DNA from: Acidobacteriota bacterium
GTDB taxonomy: Bacteria > Acidobacteriota > Blastocatellia > RBC074
DNA: 5,932 nt
Assembly: GCA_013140935.1 (NCBI GenBank)
Contig: JABFSD010000331.1
Span: 1 to 5,932 of the forward strand
Direction of reading: 5' to 3'
Shown: piece after piece, positions 1 to 5,932 of the stretch
Position numbering within the stretch: the first letter of the stretch is position 1
How the letters are laid out: each line of letters opens with the position of its first letter
Program-made: the position numbers and the translations under genes
The notes under the pieces: model-generated
Databases searched by the model: none
What the model saw: the letters and a program-made list of their open reading frames with translations, nothing else
Told to the model about the DNA's origin: nothing

Positions 1-1
1 C

Positions 2-3000
2 TTGCTGGCCGCATTCGGCGCAGCGCAAACGCCCGATGGCAAAATGCTGTTTCGCAATCCGACGATGAGCAAGACGCATATCGTGTTTGTTTACGCGGGC
101 GATTTGTGGATCGTCGGCAAGGATGGCGGCGAGGCTACGCGGCTGACGACCGGTGTGGGGACTGAGACGAATCCGGTCTTTTCGCCCGATGGTTCGCAGG
201 TGGCCTTCACCGGGCAGTATGACGGCAACGTAGATGTTTTCACCGTGCCCGCGACGGGCGGCGTACCCAAACGGTTGACCTATCATCCCGATGCCGACAC
301 GGTCGCCAACTGGACGCCCGACGGCAAGAGCGTGCTGTTTGTCTCGCGGCGCACCAGCCAGTCAGGACGTTTCGCCAAGCTGTTCACGATTGCTTTGGAT
401 GGAACGCTGCCGGTCGAAGTTCCGTTGCCGATGGCGCACGCGGGTTCTTATTCTTCGGACGCGGCGCGCATTGCCTACGAACCGATTTCGCGCGCCTTTC
501 AAATGTGGAAGCGTTATCGCGGAGGACAGCAATCGGTCATCTGGATTGCGAACTTGAGCGATTCGAGCATCGAGCGTGTGCCGCGCTTGACGACCGCGAA
601 CGGTTCGAACGATTTCGAGCCGATGTATGCGGGCGACAAAGTTTATTTCCTCTCTGATCGCAACGGCGCAGTCACGCTGTTTGCTTACGACACCAAAACT
701 AAAAAAGTCACACAGGCGATGCCTAATACGGGACTCGATCTCAAAGCCGCTTCGTTAGCTGTTGGTGGTGAGAGCATCGTGTATGAGCAATTCGGTTCGA
801 TCAATATCTTCGACATCAAATCGGCCAAGTCGAAGCCGGTGAATATCACGCTCAACGGCGATCTGGCGGGTGTGCGCGCGAAATATGAAAAGGTCGGAGC
901 GCGTGCGTCGAACGTTGCGCTTTCGCCGACCGGCGTGCGCGCCGTGTTTGAAGCGCGTGGCGAAATCCTTACCGTGCCCGCCGAGAAAGGCGATGCGCGC
1001 AATCTGACCAACGCGCCCAACAGCGCCGAACGCGATCCGTCGTGGTCGCCCGACGGCAAGTGGATCGCTTATTTCTCTGACGTTTCGGGCGAATATGAAT
1101 TGCACCTGCGCGATCAGCGAGGCATGGGCGAAGTCAAAAAGATCAAGCTCGAACCTACGTTTTATTATTCGCCGCGCTGGTCGCCCGACAGCAAGAAAAT
1201 CGCTTTCACCGATAAGCGCAGCAACCTTTGGTACGTAGACATCGAGAAAGCCGATCCCGTCAAAGTCGAACCGAATATCTTGAACACCGGCCAAATCGCG
1301 CCTGACTGGTCGCCCGACAGTAAGTGGATCGCTTACGCCAAGATGCTCAAGTCGTGGACGCACGCGGTTTTTGTTTATTCGCTCGAAGACAAAAAGGCGA
1401 CGCAAGTCACCGACGGCATGAGCGACGCGCTTTATCCGGTGTTCGACAACAACAGCAAATATCTTTACTTCACGGCTTCGACCGACATCGGCCCGACGAA
1501 CGGCGGCTTGGATATGTCGAGTTATCCGCTGCGTTCGACGCGCAGCGTTTACGCCGTTGTCTTGAAAAAAGATCAGGCTTCGCCGCTCGCGCCTGAAAGC
1601 GATGAAGAGAAAGTCGCTGAAGATGAGAAGAAAGATGCGAAACCTACGGAAGGCGAGAAGAAACCTGAAGCCGCTACTCCGCCAGCAGGAGCGCCGCCTG
1701 CGGCTGCAATAGCTGCGATGAAACCAGGTGCGAAAAAAGAACCTGAACCCGTCAAGATTGATTTCGAAAACATTAGCCAGCGCATCATTGCGTTGCCGAT
1801 TCCGGCGCGCAATTACGTAGGCTTGATGAAAGGCAAAGCGGGCATTCTGTTCACGATGGAATTTCCCGAAGGCCCGCCCGCGCCCGGCGGAATGTTCGGC
1901 GCGACGATAGGCAAGTTCGATCTCGAAAAACGCAAGCTCGATCCGTTCGTCAGCGGCGTGCAAGGCTTTGACGTATCGGCCAACGGCGAAAAGGTTCTCT
2001 ATCGGCAAGGCCCGGCGTATTTCATCGTGGGCACGATGATGCCGCCCAAGCCGGGCGACGGACGCATCAAGGTCGAGGACATGGAAGTTTTCGTAGACCC
2101 GCGCGCCGAGTGGAAGCAAATTTACAAAGAAGTCGCGCGCATCGAACGCGATTTCTTTTACGACCCGAATCTGCACGGCATGGACTTGACGGCGGTTACG
2201 AAAAAGTATGAGCCCTATCTCGCTGGACTCGGTCATCGCGCCGACTTGAACTATCTGTTTCAAGAGATGTACGGCGAAATGTCGGTCGGCCACTTGCGCG
2301 TGCAAGCGCCGGGCGACGTGCCGAATCCGAATTTCGTACCGGGCGGATTGCTCGGCGCTGATTTCAAACTCGAAAACGGACGCTATCGTTTCGCCAAGGT
2401 TTACAACGGCGAAAACTGGAATCCGCAACTGCGCGCGCCGCTCACGCAACCCGGCGTCAACGTAGCGGCAGGCGAATACCTGCTCGCGGTCAAAGGCCGC
2501 AATCTAACGGCGAACGACAACGTTTATCAGTTTCTCGAAAACACGTCGGGCAAACAGGTCACGTTGAAAGTCGGACCGAATGCTGACGGAACCGGTTCAC
2601 GCGAAGTCACTGTCGTACCCACCGGCAACGAAAGCGCGTTGCGCAATTACGATTGGATCGAAAGCAATCGCCGCAAAGTCGGCGAACTGTCGGGCGGCAA
2701 ACTGGCTTATGTTTATCTGCCTGATACGGGGCAGGGCGGTTATACGAATTTCAATCGCTTCTATTTCGCGCAACTCGACAAAGAGGGCGCGGTGATTGAC
2801 GAACGTTTCAACAGCGGCGGTTCGGCGGCTGATTACATCGTTGACCACTTGGCGAAACCGGTCGTCAGTTATTGGGCGGTGCGCGATGGCAATATGGACG
2901 GGACTACGCCGTTCGGAGTCTTGCAAGGCCCGAAGGTCATGCTCGCCAACGAGTTCTCAGGTTCGGGTGGAGACTTCCTGCCCTGGATGTTCAAGCGCAA

Positions 3001-3346
3001 GAAAGTCGGCCCGGTCATCGGCAAGCGTACGTGGGGCGGACTCGTCGGCATCGGCGGCTATCCGACCTTGATTGATGGCGGTTATGTAACGGCTCCGCAC
3101 TTCGGTTTCTATACGCCCGAAGGCGCGTGGGAAGTCGAAAACGTAGGCACGCCGCCCGACATCGAACAAGACCTCGACCCCGCCGCGTGGCGCAAAGGCG
3201 TTGACACCCAACTCGAAAAAGCCGTCAGCGTCGCGCTGGACTTGCTCAAGAAAAACCCGGTCAAACGGCCTGCGCGTCCGGCTTATCCCAACTATCACAA
3301 AGCGGCTCCGGCTGCTGCTGCTGGTGGGAACGGTTCGGGGAATTAG
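2..3346 (+). CDS. Tricorn-like S41 serine protease with PD40 beta-propellers and PDZ domain (5' end cut by window)
   Basis: Likely an exported ATP-independent protease that trims peptides. The frame is open from base 2 to the TAG at 3344-3346 (1114 codons). The visible start LLAAFGAAQ looks like the end of a signal peptide, so roughly 15-30 residues are probably missing and the TTG at base 2 is not a convincing start. Numbering from base 2: PD40/TolB-like propeller motifs (SPDG, WSPDGKWIAY, WSPDSKKIAF) recur near residues 61, 104, 348, 393 and 436. A Lys/Glu/Pro/Ala-rich insert spans about 532-583. The C1 helical domain runs about 703-770, PDZ about 782-872, and the S41 core about 888-1090 with a low-complexity Ala/Gly tail. 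Candidate catalytic residues are His764 (GEMSVGHL), nucleophile Ser988 (EFSGSGGD) and Glu1046 (VENVGTPPD), with DERFNSGG at 933-940 near the oxyanion hole. Length and domain order match tricorn (about 1070 residues in Thermoplasma). Family assignment is secure; substrate and location are inferred. Confidence 0.93.
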   Translation: MLAAFGAAQTPDGKMLFRNPTMSKTHIVFVYAGDLWIVGKDGGEATRLTTGVGTETNPVFSPDGSQVAFTGQYDGNVDVFTVPATGGVPKRLTYHPDADTVANWTPDGKSVLFVSRRTSQSGRFAKLFTIALDGTLPVEVPLPMAHAGSYSSDAARIAYEPISRAFQMWKRYRGGQQSVIWIANLSDSSIERVPRLTTANGSNDFEPMYAGDKVYFLSDRNGAVTLFAYDTKTKKVTQAMPNTGLDLKAASLAVGGESIVYEQFGSINIFDIKSAKSKPVNITLNGDLAGVRAKYEKVGARASNVALSPTGVRAVFEARGEILTVPAEKGDARNLTNAPNSAERDPSWSPDGKWIAYFSDVSGEYELHLRDQRGMGEVKKIKLEPTFYYSPRWSPDSKKIAFTDKRSNLWYVDIEKADPVKVEPNILNTGQIAPDWSPDSKWIAYAKMLKSWTHAVFVYSLEDKKATQVTDGMSDALYPVFDNNSKYLYFTASTDIGPTNGGLDMSSYPLRSTRSVYAVVLKKDQASPLAPESDEEKVAEDEKKDAKPTEGEKKPEAATPPAGAPPAAAIAAMKPGAKKEPEPVKIDFENISQRIIALPIPARNYVGLMKGKAGILFTMEFPEGPPAPGGMFGATIGKFDLEKRKLDPFVSGVQGFDVSANGEKVLYRQGPAYFIVGTMMPPKPGDGRIKVEDMEVFVDPRAEWKQIYKEVARIERDFFYDPNLHGMDLTAVTKKYEPYLAGLGHRADLNYLFQEMYGEMSVGHLRVQAPGDVPNPNFVPGGLLGADFKLENGRYRFAKVYNGENWNPQLRAPLTQPGVNVAAGEYLLAVKGRNLTANDNVYQFLENTSGKQVTLKVGPNADGTGSREVTVVPTGNESALRNYDWIESNRRKVGELSGGKLAYVYLPDTGQGGYTNFNRFYFAQLDKEGAVIDERFNSGGSAADYIVDHLAKPVVSYWAVRDGNMDGTTPFGVLQGPKVMLANEFSGSGGDFLPWMFKRKKVGPVIGKRTWGGLVGIGGYPTLIDGGYVTAPHFGFYTPEGAWEVENVGTPPDIEQDLDPAAWRKGVDTQLEKAVSVALDLLKKNPVKRPARPAYPNYHKAAPAAAAGGNGSGN
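1595..1750 (+). other. Charged low-complexity insert within the tricorn-like protease
   Basis: About 52 residues (532-583 of the visible protein) are almost entirely Glu, Lys, Asp, Pro and Ala, first acidic/basic (DEEKVAEDEKKD) and then Pro/Ala-rich (ATPPAGAPPAAA). It interrupts the second propeller region, shortly before a strand that resumes with VKIDFENISQRI. It is in frame and most likely a disordered surface loop or hinge between blades. Such inserts are plausible in bacterial members of the family. No function can be read from it. Confidence 0.7.
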
Positions 3347-3363
3347 CTCGGGGTTGAGTTTCG

Positions 3364-3392
3364 TGTATGGCAACCTGACAGGTTGCCATACA
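3364..3392. repeat. Perfect palindrome with 14-bp arms, REP-like candidate
   Basis: The arms TGTATGGCAACCTG (3364-3377) and CAGGTTGCCATACA (3379-3392) are exact reverse complements around a single central base. It starts 18 bases after the protease stop codon and lies one base before the next hairpin. Either strand could fold it into a stem of about 12 bp with a five-base loop. No T-tract follows on the plus strand, so alone it is a poor intrinsic terminator. A dispersed palindromic repeat, or an mRNA 3'-end protecting hairpin, is the more natural reading, but copy number cannot be seen from one window. Confidence 0.8.
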
Positions 3393-3393
3393 G

Positions 3394-3440
3394 CCAAAAG
3401 CACGAAAGCGTATAAAACGCCTTCGTGCCTTTGGTTTTTT
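3394..3440 (+). terminator. Intrinsic terminator, possibly bidirectional, between convergent genes
   Basis: An 18-position stem pairs 3394-3411 with 3417-3434 around the five-base loop ATAAA. Six T residues (3435-3440) follow directly on the plus strand, the classic form for ending the protease transcript. On the plus strand the stem has two A-C mismatches (3399/3429 and 3407/3421). In minus-strand RNA the same two positions become G-U wobbles, so the stem is fully paired. The minus-strand copy has an A-tract before it and a U-rich 3' arm (CUUUUGG), so it could also stop the convergent 3467-5656 transcript. The plus-strand role is well supported; bidirectional use is inferred. Confidence 0.8.
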
Positions 3441-3466
3441 CAAAGCCTCAATTCAATGGTCGAATG

Positions 3467-5656
3467 CTAGAAAATGTCGCATTGGCCGTTGAGCTGTGCC
3501 CAGATGTTTGCCAGTTCATCCAGGTCTTGCTGACGGTTTTCGCGGATGGCCAGTACGCTCTGATTCCACAGCGTATCGAGCAGGCTTTCGGGCGAGAGCG
3601 TCACGCCGTTGCTTAACGTAACGGGCGCGAAATTCAATCCCGAACAGCGCAGTTGGCTCCACAGCGTATCGAATACGACTGGCGATCCCGGCCCGCCCGC
3701 GCGCAACATACTCATTTGCGCGGTGACGAATTCACTGTTGAACCGTTGCACTTGCGACATGCCGCCATTGAGGATGATGCGAATGATACTGGCATTCGAT
3801 GAGACGGAAATCGGATTGTTAGCGTTAAAGCCCATTGCCAATACCGTCCCGCCCGGCCACTGGTTTGAACTTCTGAGAAACCACGACGTATCGCGCCAGC
3901 AAATCGAACTGCATTTCGCTTGCGGCGGCGGCGTAGGTGTCGGCGTGCCCGTCGTGCAGGATTCGCCGAAGTTATAGTTTTCGCCGGAAGCTAAAGCGGG
4001 CAAATCAATGTCTTCGAACATGTCGTTGTTGTTTTTGGTGCCGCCTAAAGTGCCCAACGTATCAATGCCGTCGTTCACGCCTGCCGGTTGTGTTTCAGAG
4101 ATTTTATACGTTCCCGGCATGAGATTGGTGAAGGCGTAAGCCCCTAACGCGTTGGTCGTGGTCACTCGATTGACCGGGCCGTTGAAATCGAATCCGGTTA
4201 AGGTGATCGTCACATTGACGAGGGGCGATTCGCCGGGGTTCATGTAAAGGCCGTCGTTATTCAAATCGCAATAGACATGACCCGACAGGCTGCCGGGCAA
4301 AGGCATCGGCGTGGGCGTTGGTGTGGGTGTGGGTGTGGGCGTAGACGGCGGTGGCGGTTGGCAGCCGTTGCAGGAAACCGCGCAGGTGCGACCCGTCCAG
4401 AACGAACCGAGCGCGCCTGAGAGCAGGTCATAGCCTTCGATTCTTCCTTCTCCCACCGATTCCATGCGTTTCAGCACGGCGGCCAGGTGAATGATCGAAG
4501 TCGTGCCGGTTCCACCCGCGCGTTTGATCTCAGAAAAATACTGCAAGCATCCGCCCAGCAGGTTCGAACCCATCTGGAACACCATCGTCAACGTCGGCGT
4601 GCGCGACACATCGTTTTGCGGATAGAAGGGAATGGCGCGACCTACGTTGATATTGCCGGCGTCCCATCTCAGGCTGACGTGCGGGTGAATTTGCGTGACG
4701 ACGGCGTTGCCGCCTTGAATCGTGAACATCGCAATCACTTGCACATTGCTGCCGTCGGGATTTTGCACGGCGAGTGTGACCATATCGCCTTCGGTTGCGC
4801 CCGAAGTTTCAAGTTGTACGAACAAGTCCCACAAACTGTCGGCGCAAGCCGTCGCGCGCACGGTCGAGTTCGGTGTGGAACTGGAAAAACGCACGAGGTC
4901 GCGCGCATTGAATAATCCGTAAGGCGTGCGATACATCCCGGCGGCGGCGGGTCTCACTTGCACGCCCGCCGGAATCGGCGTTTGCACGTTGAGCACGAAA
5001 GGTTGCGGCAGCATGAAGTAACCGTCATCGGCATCGCGGAAATCAGGGCCGAGCGTTTTGCCTTGCGTGATGGCCGGAATGCGAATCGGCAACGTGCCGG
5101 GCGCGAGCGTGGCCGTCGTGCCGCCCGTGAGCCTGCCGTCTGACCGATAGACCGGATACAAGCAGATATTGGCTCCGGGCGCGACGAGCGTGCCGCCGTT
5201 GATCGAGAGATAAGGCTCCATGCGCAAGCGAGCCGCGCCGATGCCCAGAAAATTGGTGTTGGTGTTGTATTCGGTCACGATGCCGCAGACGGTCGTGACG
5301 CCACCCGCATTGGCGCTGATGCCGCCGATGACACTGGCGATTTGTCCGCTGGCATTCGCGCAGAAACTGGCGCAGACGTTCTGTCCGACCGCGAAACCGC
5401 TGATCGAAGCGCCCGCCGCCAGCGTCAAACGTACGCCGCCGATATTCAATAAGCCCGCCGCCGAAGCGGTCGGCGCAGCGTATTCGATCACCGGCCCGCA
5501 GATCGTGACGATGGGCACGACGGACGCATCAACCGCCGCCGAGGCGCGCGTAAAAAAGTCTTGACTCGGCAACGCCGGAAGCCCGCGTAACGCCGCCAGC
5601 GCGCCCAGGAACAAGGCCATTGCGAACAGTACTCGTGTAGTTTGTGATTTGATCAT
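3467..5656 (-). CDS. Exported multidomain protein with SdrD-B-like domain and Thr-Pro linkers, function unknown
   Basis: This gene encodes 729 residues, from an ATG at 5654-5656 preceded by GGAGG, to a TAG at 3467-3469. Residues 1-41 form a signal peptide (KSQTTR, then a hydrophobic core VLFAMALFLGALAAL, possible cleavage after ASA). Two related repeats lie at about 50-112 and 120-183. A central region at about 206-423 is not recognised. A Cys cluster (C425, C429, C432) precedes a Thr-Pro linker (about 434-454). An SdrD-B/Cna-B-like domain spans about 455-565, a short Thr-Pro linker 569-579, and an unnamed C-terminal module about 581-729. I count 16 cysteines, suggesting disulfides after export. 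There is no lipobox, LPXTG motif or C-terminal membrane anchor, so a secreted or loosely cell-surface protein is likely. The C-terminus matches the product of the gene just upstream (5734-5932), so this is one member of a tandem family. Adhesion or matrix roles are possible but not shown. Confidence 0.88.
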   Translation of the reverse strand: MIKSQTTRVLFAMALFLGALAALRGLPALPSQDFFTRASAAVDASVVPIVTICGPVIEYAAPTASAAGLLNIGGVRLTLAAGASISGFAVGQNVCASFCANASGQIASVIGGISANAGGVTTVCGIVTEYNTNTNFLGIGAARLRMEPYLSINGGTLVAPGANICLYPVYRSDGRLTGGTTATLAPGTLPIRIPAITQGKTLGPDFRDADDGYFMLPQPFVLNVQTPIPAGVQVRPAAAGMYRTPYGLFNARDLVRFSSSTPNSTVRATACADSLWDLFVQLETSGATEGDMVTLAVQNPDGSNVQVIAMFTIQGGNAVVTQIHPHVSLRWDAGNINVGRAIPFYPQNDVSRTPTLTMVFQMGSNLLGGCLQYFSEIKRAGGTGTTSIIHLAAVLKRMESVGEGRIEGYDLLSGALGSFWTGRTCAVSCNGCQPPPPSTPTPTPTPTPTPMPLPGSLSGHVYCDLNNDGLYMNPGESPLVNVTITLTGFDFNGPVNRVTTTNALGAYAFTNLMPGTYKISETQPAGVNDGIDTLGTLGGTKNNNDMFEDIDLPALASGENYNFGESCTTGTPTPTPPPQAKCSSICWRDTSWFLRSSNQWPGGTVLAMGFNANNPISVSSNASIIRIILNGGMSQVQRFNSEFVTAQMSMLRAGGPGSPVVFDTLWSQLRCSGLNFAPVTLSNGVTLSPESLLDTLWNQSVLAIRENRQQDLDELANIWAQLNGQCDIF
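3479..3673 (-). other. C-terminal module shared with the neighbouring paralogue
   Basis: Residues 662-726 align without gaps to the 65 visible residues encoded at 5734-5932, with 35 identities by hand count. The best conserved stretches are PVTLSNG, the IRENR motif, and cysteines C671 and C726 (RCSG near the start and the last Cys before the stop). The module is predicted to be mixed, with a strand-rich first half and a helical end (IRENR to LNG). The module probably extends upstream to about residue 581, but the partner is cut by the window edge. I do not recognise it as a named domain. Confidence 0.8.
3962..4294 (-). other. SdrD-B / Cna-B-like domain with calcium-loop motif
   Basis: Residues about 455-565 begin GSLSGHVYCDLNNDG and continue through PLVNVTITLTG, TNALGAYAFTNLMPGTYKI and ETQPAGVNDG. 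This is the order of strands and turns typical of SdrD-B/Cna-B immunoglobulin-like surface domains. The loop with D464, N466, D468, G469 and E476 has the spacing of the calcium-binding loop in SdrD-B repeats. A single copy is present, flanked on both sides by Thr-Pro linkers. I see no clear Lys/Asn pair that would prove an isopeptide bond. Confidence 0.82.
4311..4346 (-). repeat. Six-base tandem repeat encoding the Thr-Pro linker
   Basis: About six copies of a GTGGGT-like hexamer on the plus strand (the third and fourth identical, the others differing by one to three bases) encode the alternating Thr-Pro linker on the minus strand. A six-base unit adds or removes one Thr-Pro pair without a frameshift, so length could vary between strains. 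The linker separates the unassigned central region from the SdrD-B-like domain and would act as an extended spacer. Confidence 0.8.
5108..5509 (-). repeat. Two tandem N-terminal repeat units in the exported protein
   Basis: Residues about 50-112 and 120-183 share the pattern CG-x-V-x-EY, then G-x-x-x-IG-x-x-RL, then a G-x-N-x-C strand and a final Gly-rich turn. Unit 1 begins TICGPVIEY, unit 2 TVCGIVTEY. Each unit keeps a Cys near its start (C53, C124) and another near its end (C95, C165), which could pair as a disulfide. The length of about 60 residues and the alternating strands resemble small beta-barrel domains such as DUF5666, but that resemblance is weak and from memory. The repeats are diverged, so the duplication is not recent. 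Confidence 0.6.
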
Positions 5657-5666
5657 TTCCCCTCCA
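5657..5666 (-). promoter_or_regulatory. Ribosome binding site of the exported-protein gene
   Basis: Reading the minus strand, the sequence before the ATG is TGGAGGGGAA. A GGAGG core at 5661-5665 sits about four bases from the start codon. The site is strong and, with the signal peptide that follows directly, fixes the ATG at 5654-5656 as the start. I see no convincing -35/-10 pair in the 77-base gap upstream, so co-transcription with the gene ending at 5734 is possible. Confidence 0.75.
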
Positions 5667-5692
5667 ATCGGATGTCAGTTTATTCAATGTTG

Positions 5693-5719
5693 GTGGCGCG
5701 GGCTGGCAGCCCGCGCCAC
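5693..5719. repeat. GC-rich palindrome with 12-bp arms, REP-like candidate
   Basis: The arms GTGGCGCGGGCT (5693-5704) and AGCCCGCGCCAC (5708-5719) are exact reverse complements around GGC. It starts 14 bases beyond the stop codon of the minus-strand gene at 5734-5932 and lies upstream of the next gene's ribosome binding site. No T-tract follows on either strand, so a plain intrinsic terminator is unlikely. A dispersed repeat or an mRNA-stabilising or attenuating hairpin between two co-transcribed genes fits better. Confidence 0.8.
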
Positions 5720-5733
5720 GCTCTCAGTGTCGT

Positions 5734-5932
5734 TTAACACTTGGTGTTCAGGATGATGAAGATGTCTGCCAACGCTTGCATATCCACCGTGCGGTTTTCA
5801 CGAATGGTCGCCATCGTTTGCAATACGAGGTCATTCAGTAAAGTGTCGGGCGTCAGGGTGTATCCGTTGCTCAACGTGACCGGTGTGAAAATCACGCCGG
5901 AACAGCGCACCGGGCTCCAATAAGTATTGAAA
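5734..5932 (-). CDS. C-terminal end of a paralogous protein (partial, cut by window edge)
   Basis: The minus strand is open from base 5931 down to a TAA at 5734-5736, giving 65 residues that begin FNTYWSPVRCSG and end IILNTKC. All 65 align without gaps to residues 662-726 of the 729-residue product of the next gene downstream (35 identical), including PVTLSNG, IRENR and two cysteines at matching positions. This confirms the frame and shows that it is real coding sequence. It ends exactly at the conserved Cys, while the downstream paralogue adds three residues. The start, any signal peptide and the other domains lie outside the window. The two genes are in the same direction, 77 bases apart, so they may form an operon. 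Confidence 0.85.
   Translation of the reverse strand, partial: FNTYWSPVRCSGVIFTPVTLSNGYTLTPDTLLNDLVLQTMATIRENRTVDMQALADIFIILNTKC

Noticed and set aside
2..4. TTG at base 2 as the start of the protease
   Set aside because: It would leave only a stub of the signal peptide and no visible upstream region. The open frame reaches the window edge, so the gene most likely starts outside.
1043..1339. Near-identical 30-base stretches at 1043 and 1307 (WSPD-K-WIAY) as a possible DNA repeat
   Set aside because: They are in-frame copies of the conserved beta-propeller motif, explained by protein repeat structure and shared codon preference.
755..2449. A 564-codon open frame on the minus strand inside the tricorn-like protease gene
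   Set aside because: Its translation is rich in Arg, Phe, Ile and Ala in the way expected from the antisense of GC-biased codons. It has no recognisable domain, while the plus strand encodes a clearly conserved protease over the same bases.
3609..3977. A plus-strand open frame opposite the end of the exported-protein gene, with a start (LNVTGAKFNPEQR) resembling another antisense frame near 5860
   Set aside because: The resemblance is produced by the homologous minus-strand modules (PVTLSNG and RCSG regions) read backwards. It supports the paralogy of the minus-strand genes rather than a plus-strand gene.
4487..4915. A 142-codon plus-strand open frame opposite the central part of the exported protein
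   Set aside because: It has no ribosome binding site worth noting and an Arg/His-rich composition typical of antisense shadows, and the minus strand has a continuous signal-peptide protein here.
5693..5719. The GC-rich palindrome as a rho-independent terminator
   Set aside because: No run of T residues follows the stem on either strand; the bases after it are mixed.

Overview
The window looks like part of a Gram-negative-type environmental bacterial chromosome, moderately GC-rich. My best guess is Acidobacteriota (for example Blastocatellia). I base this on a secreted bacterial tricorn-like protease, large exported proteins with Thr-Pro linkers and an SdrD-B/Cna-B type domain, and strong palindromes of the dispersed-repeat type between genes. 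This is an inference from style; no marker gene in the window fixes the taxonomy.

Layout. (1) Positions 2-3346, plus strand: a nearly complete tricorn-like serine protease (PD40 beta-propellers, C1, PDZ and S41 core domains), missing only its extreme N-terminus at the window edge. (2) Positions 3347-3466: a 120-bp spacer between convergent genes with two adjacent hairpins. One is a perfect palindrome with 14-bp arms. The other is an intrinsic terminator whose geometry could work in both directions. (3) Positions 3467-5656, minus strand: a 729-residue exported multidomain protein of unknown function. It has a signal peptide, two copies of a small Cys-containing repeat, a large unassigned central region, a Thr-Pro linker, an SdrD-B-like domain with a calcium-loop motif, a second short Thr-Pro linker and an unnamed C-terminal module. 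(4) Positions 5657-5733: a 77-bp spacer with a GC-rich palindrome (12-bp arms) and a good ribosome binding site for gene 3. (5) Positions 5734-5932, minus strand: the last 65 codons of another gene, cut by the window edge. Its product aligns without gaps to the C-terminal module of gene 3 (35 of 65 residues identical by hand count).

The main observation is therefore a tandem pair of paralogous proteins (at least one with a visible signal peptide) that share a C-terminal, two-cysteine module I cannot assign to a named family. They face, tail to tail, a periplasmic or exported protease. Nothing in the sequence shows that the protease acts on the paralogues; the convergent arrangement argues against one shared transcript. 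I saw no RNA genes, CRISPR array, insertion sequence, integrase or phage gene.
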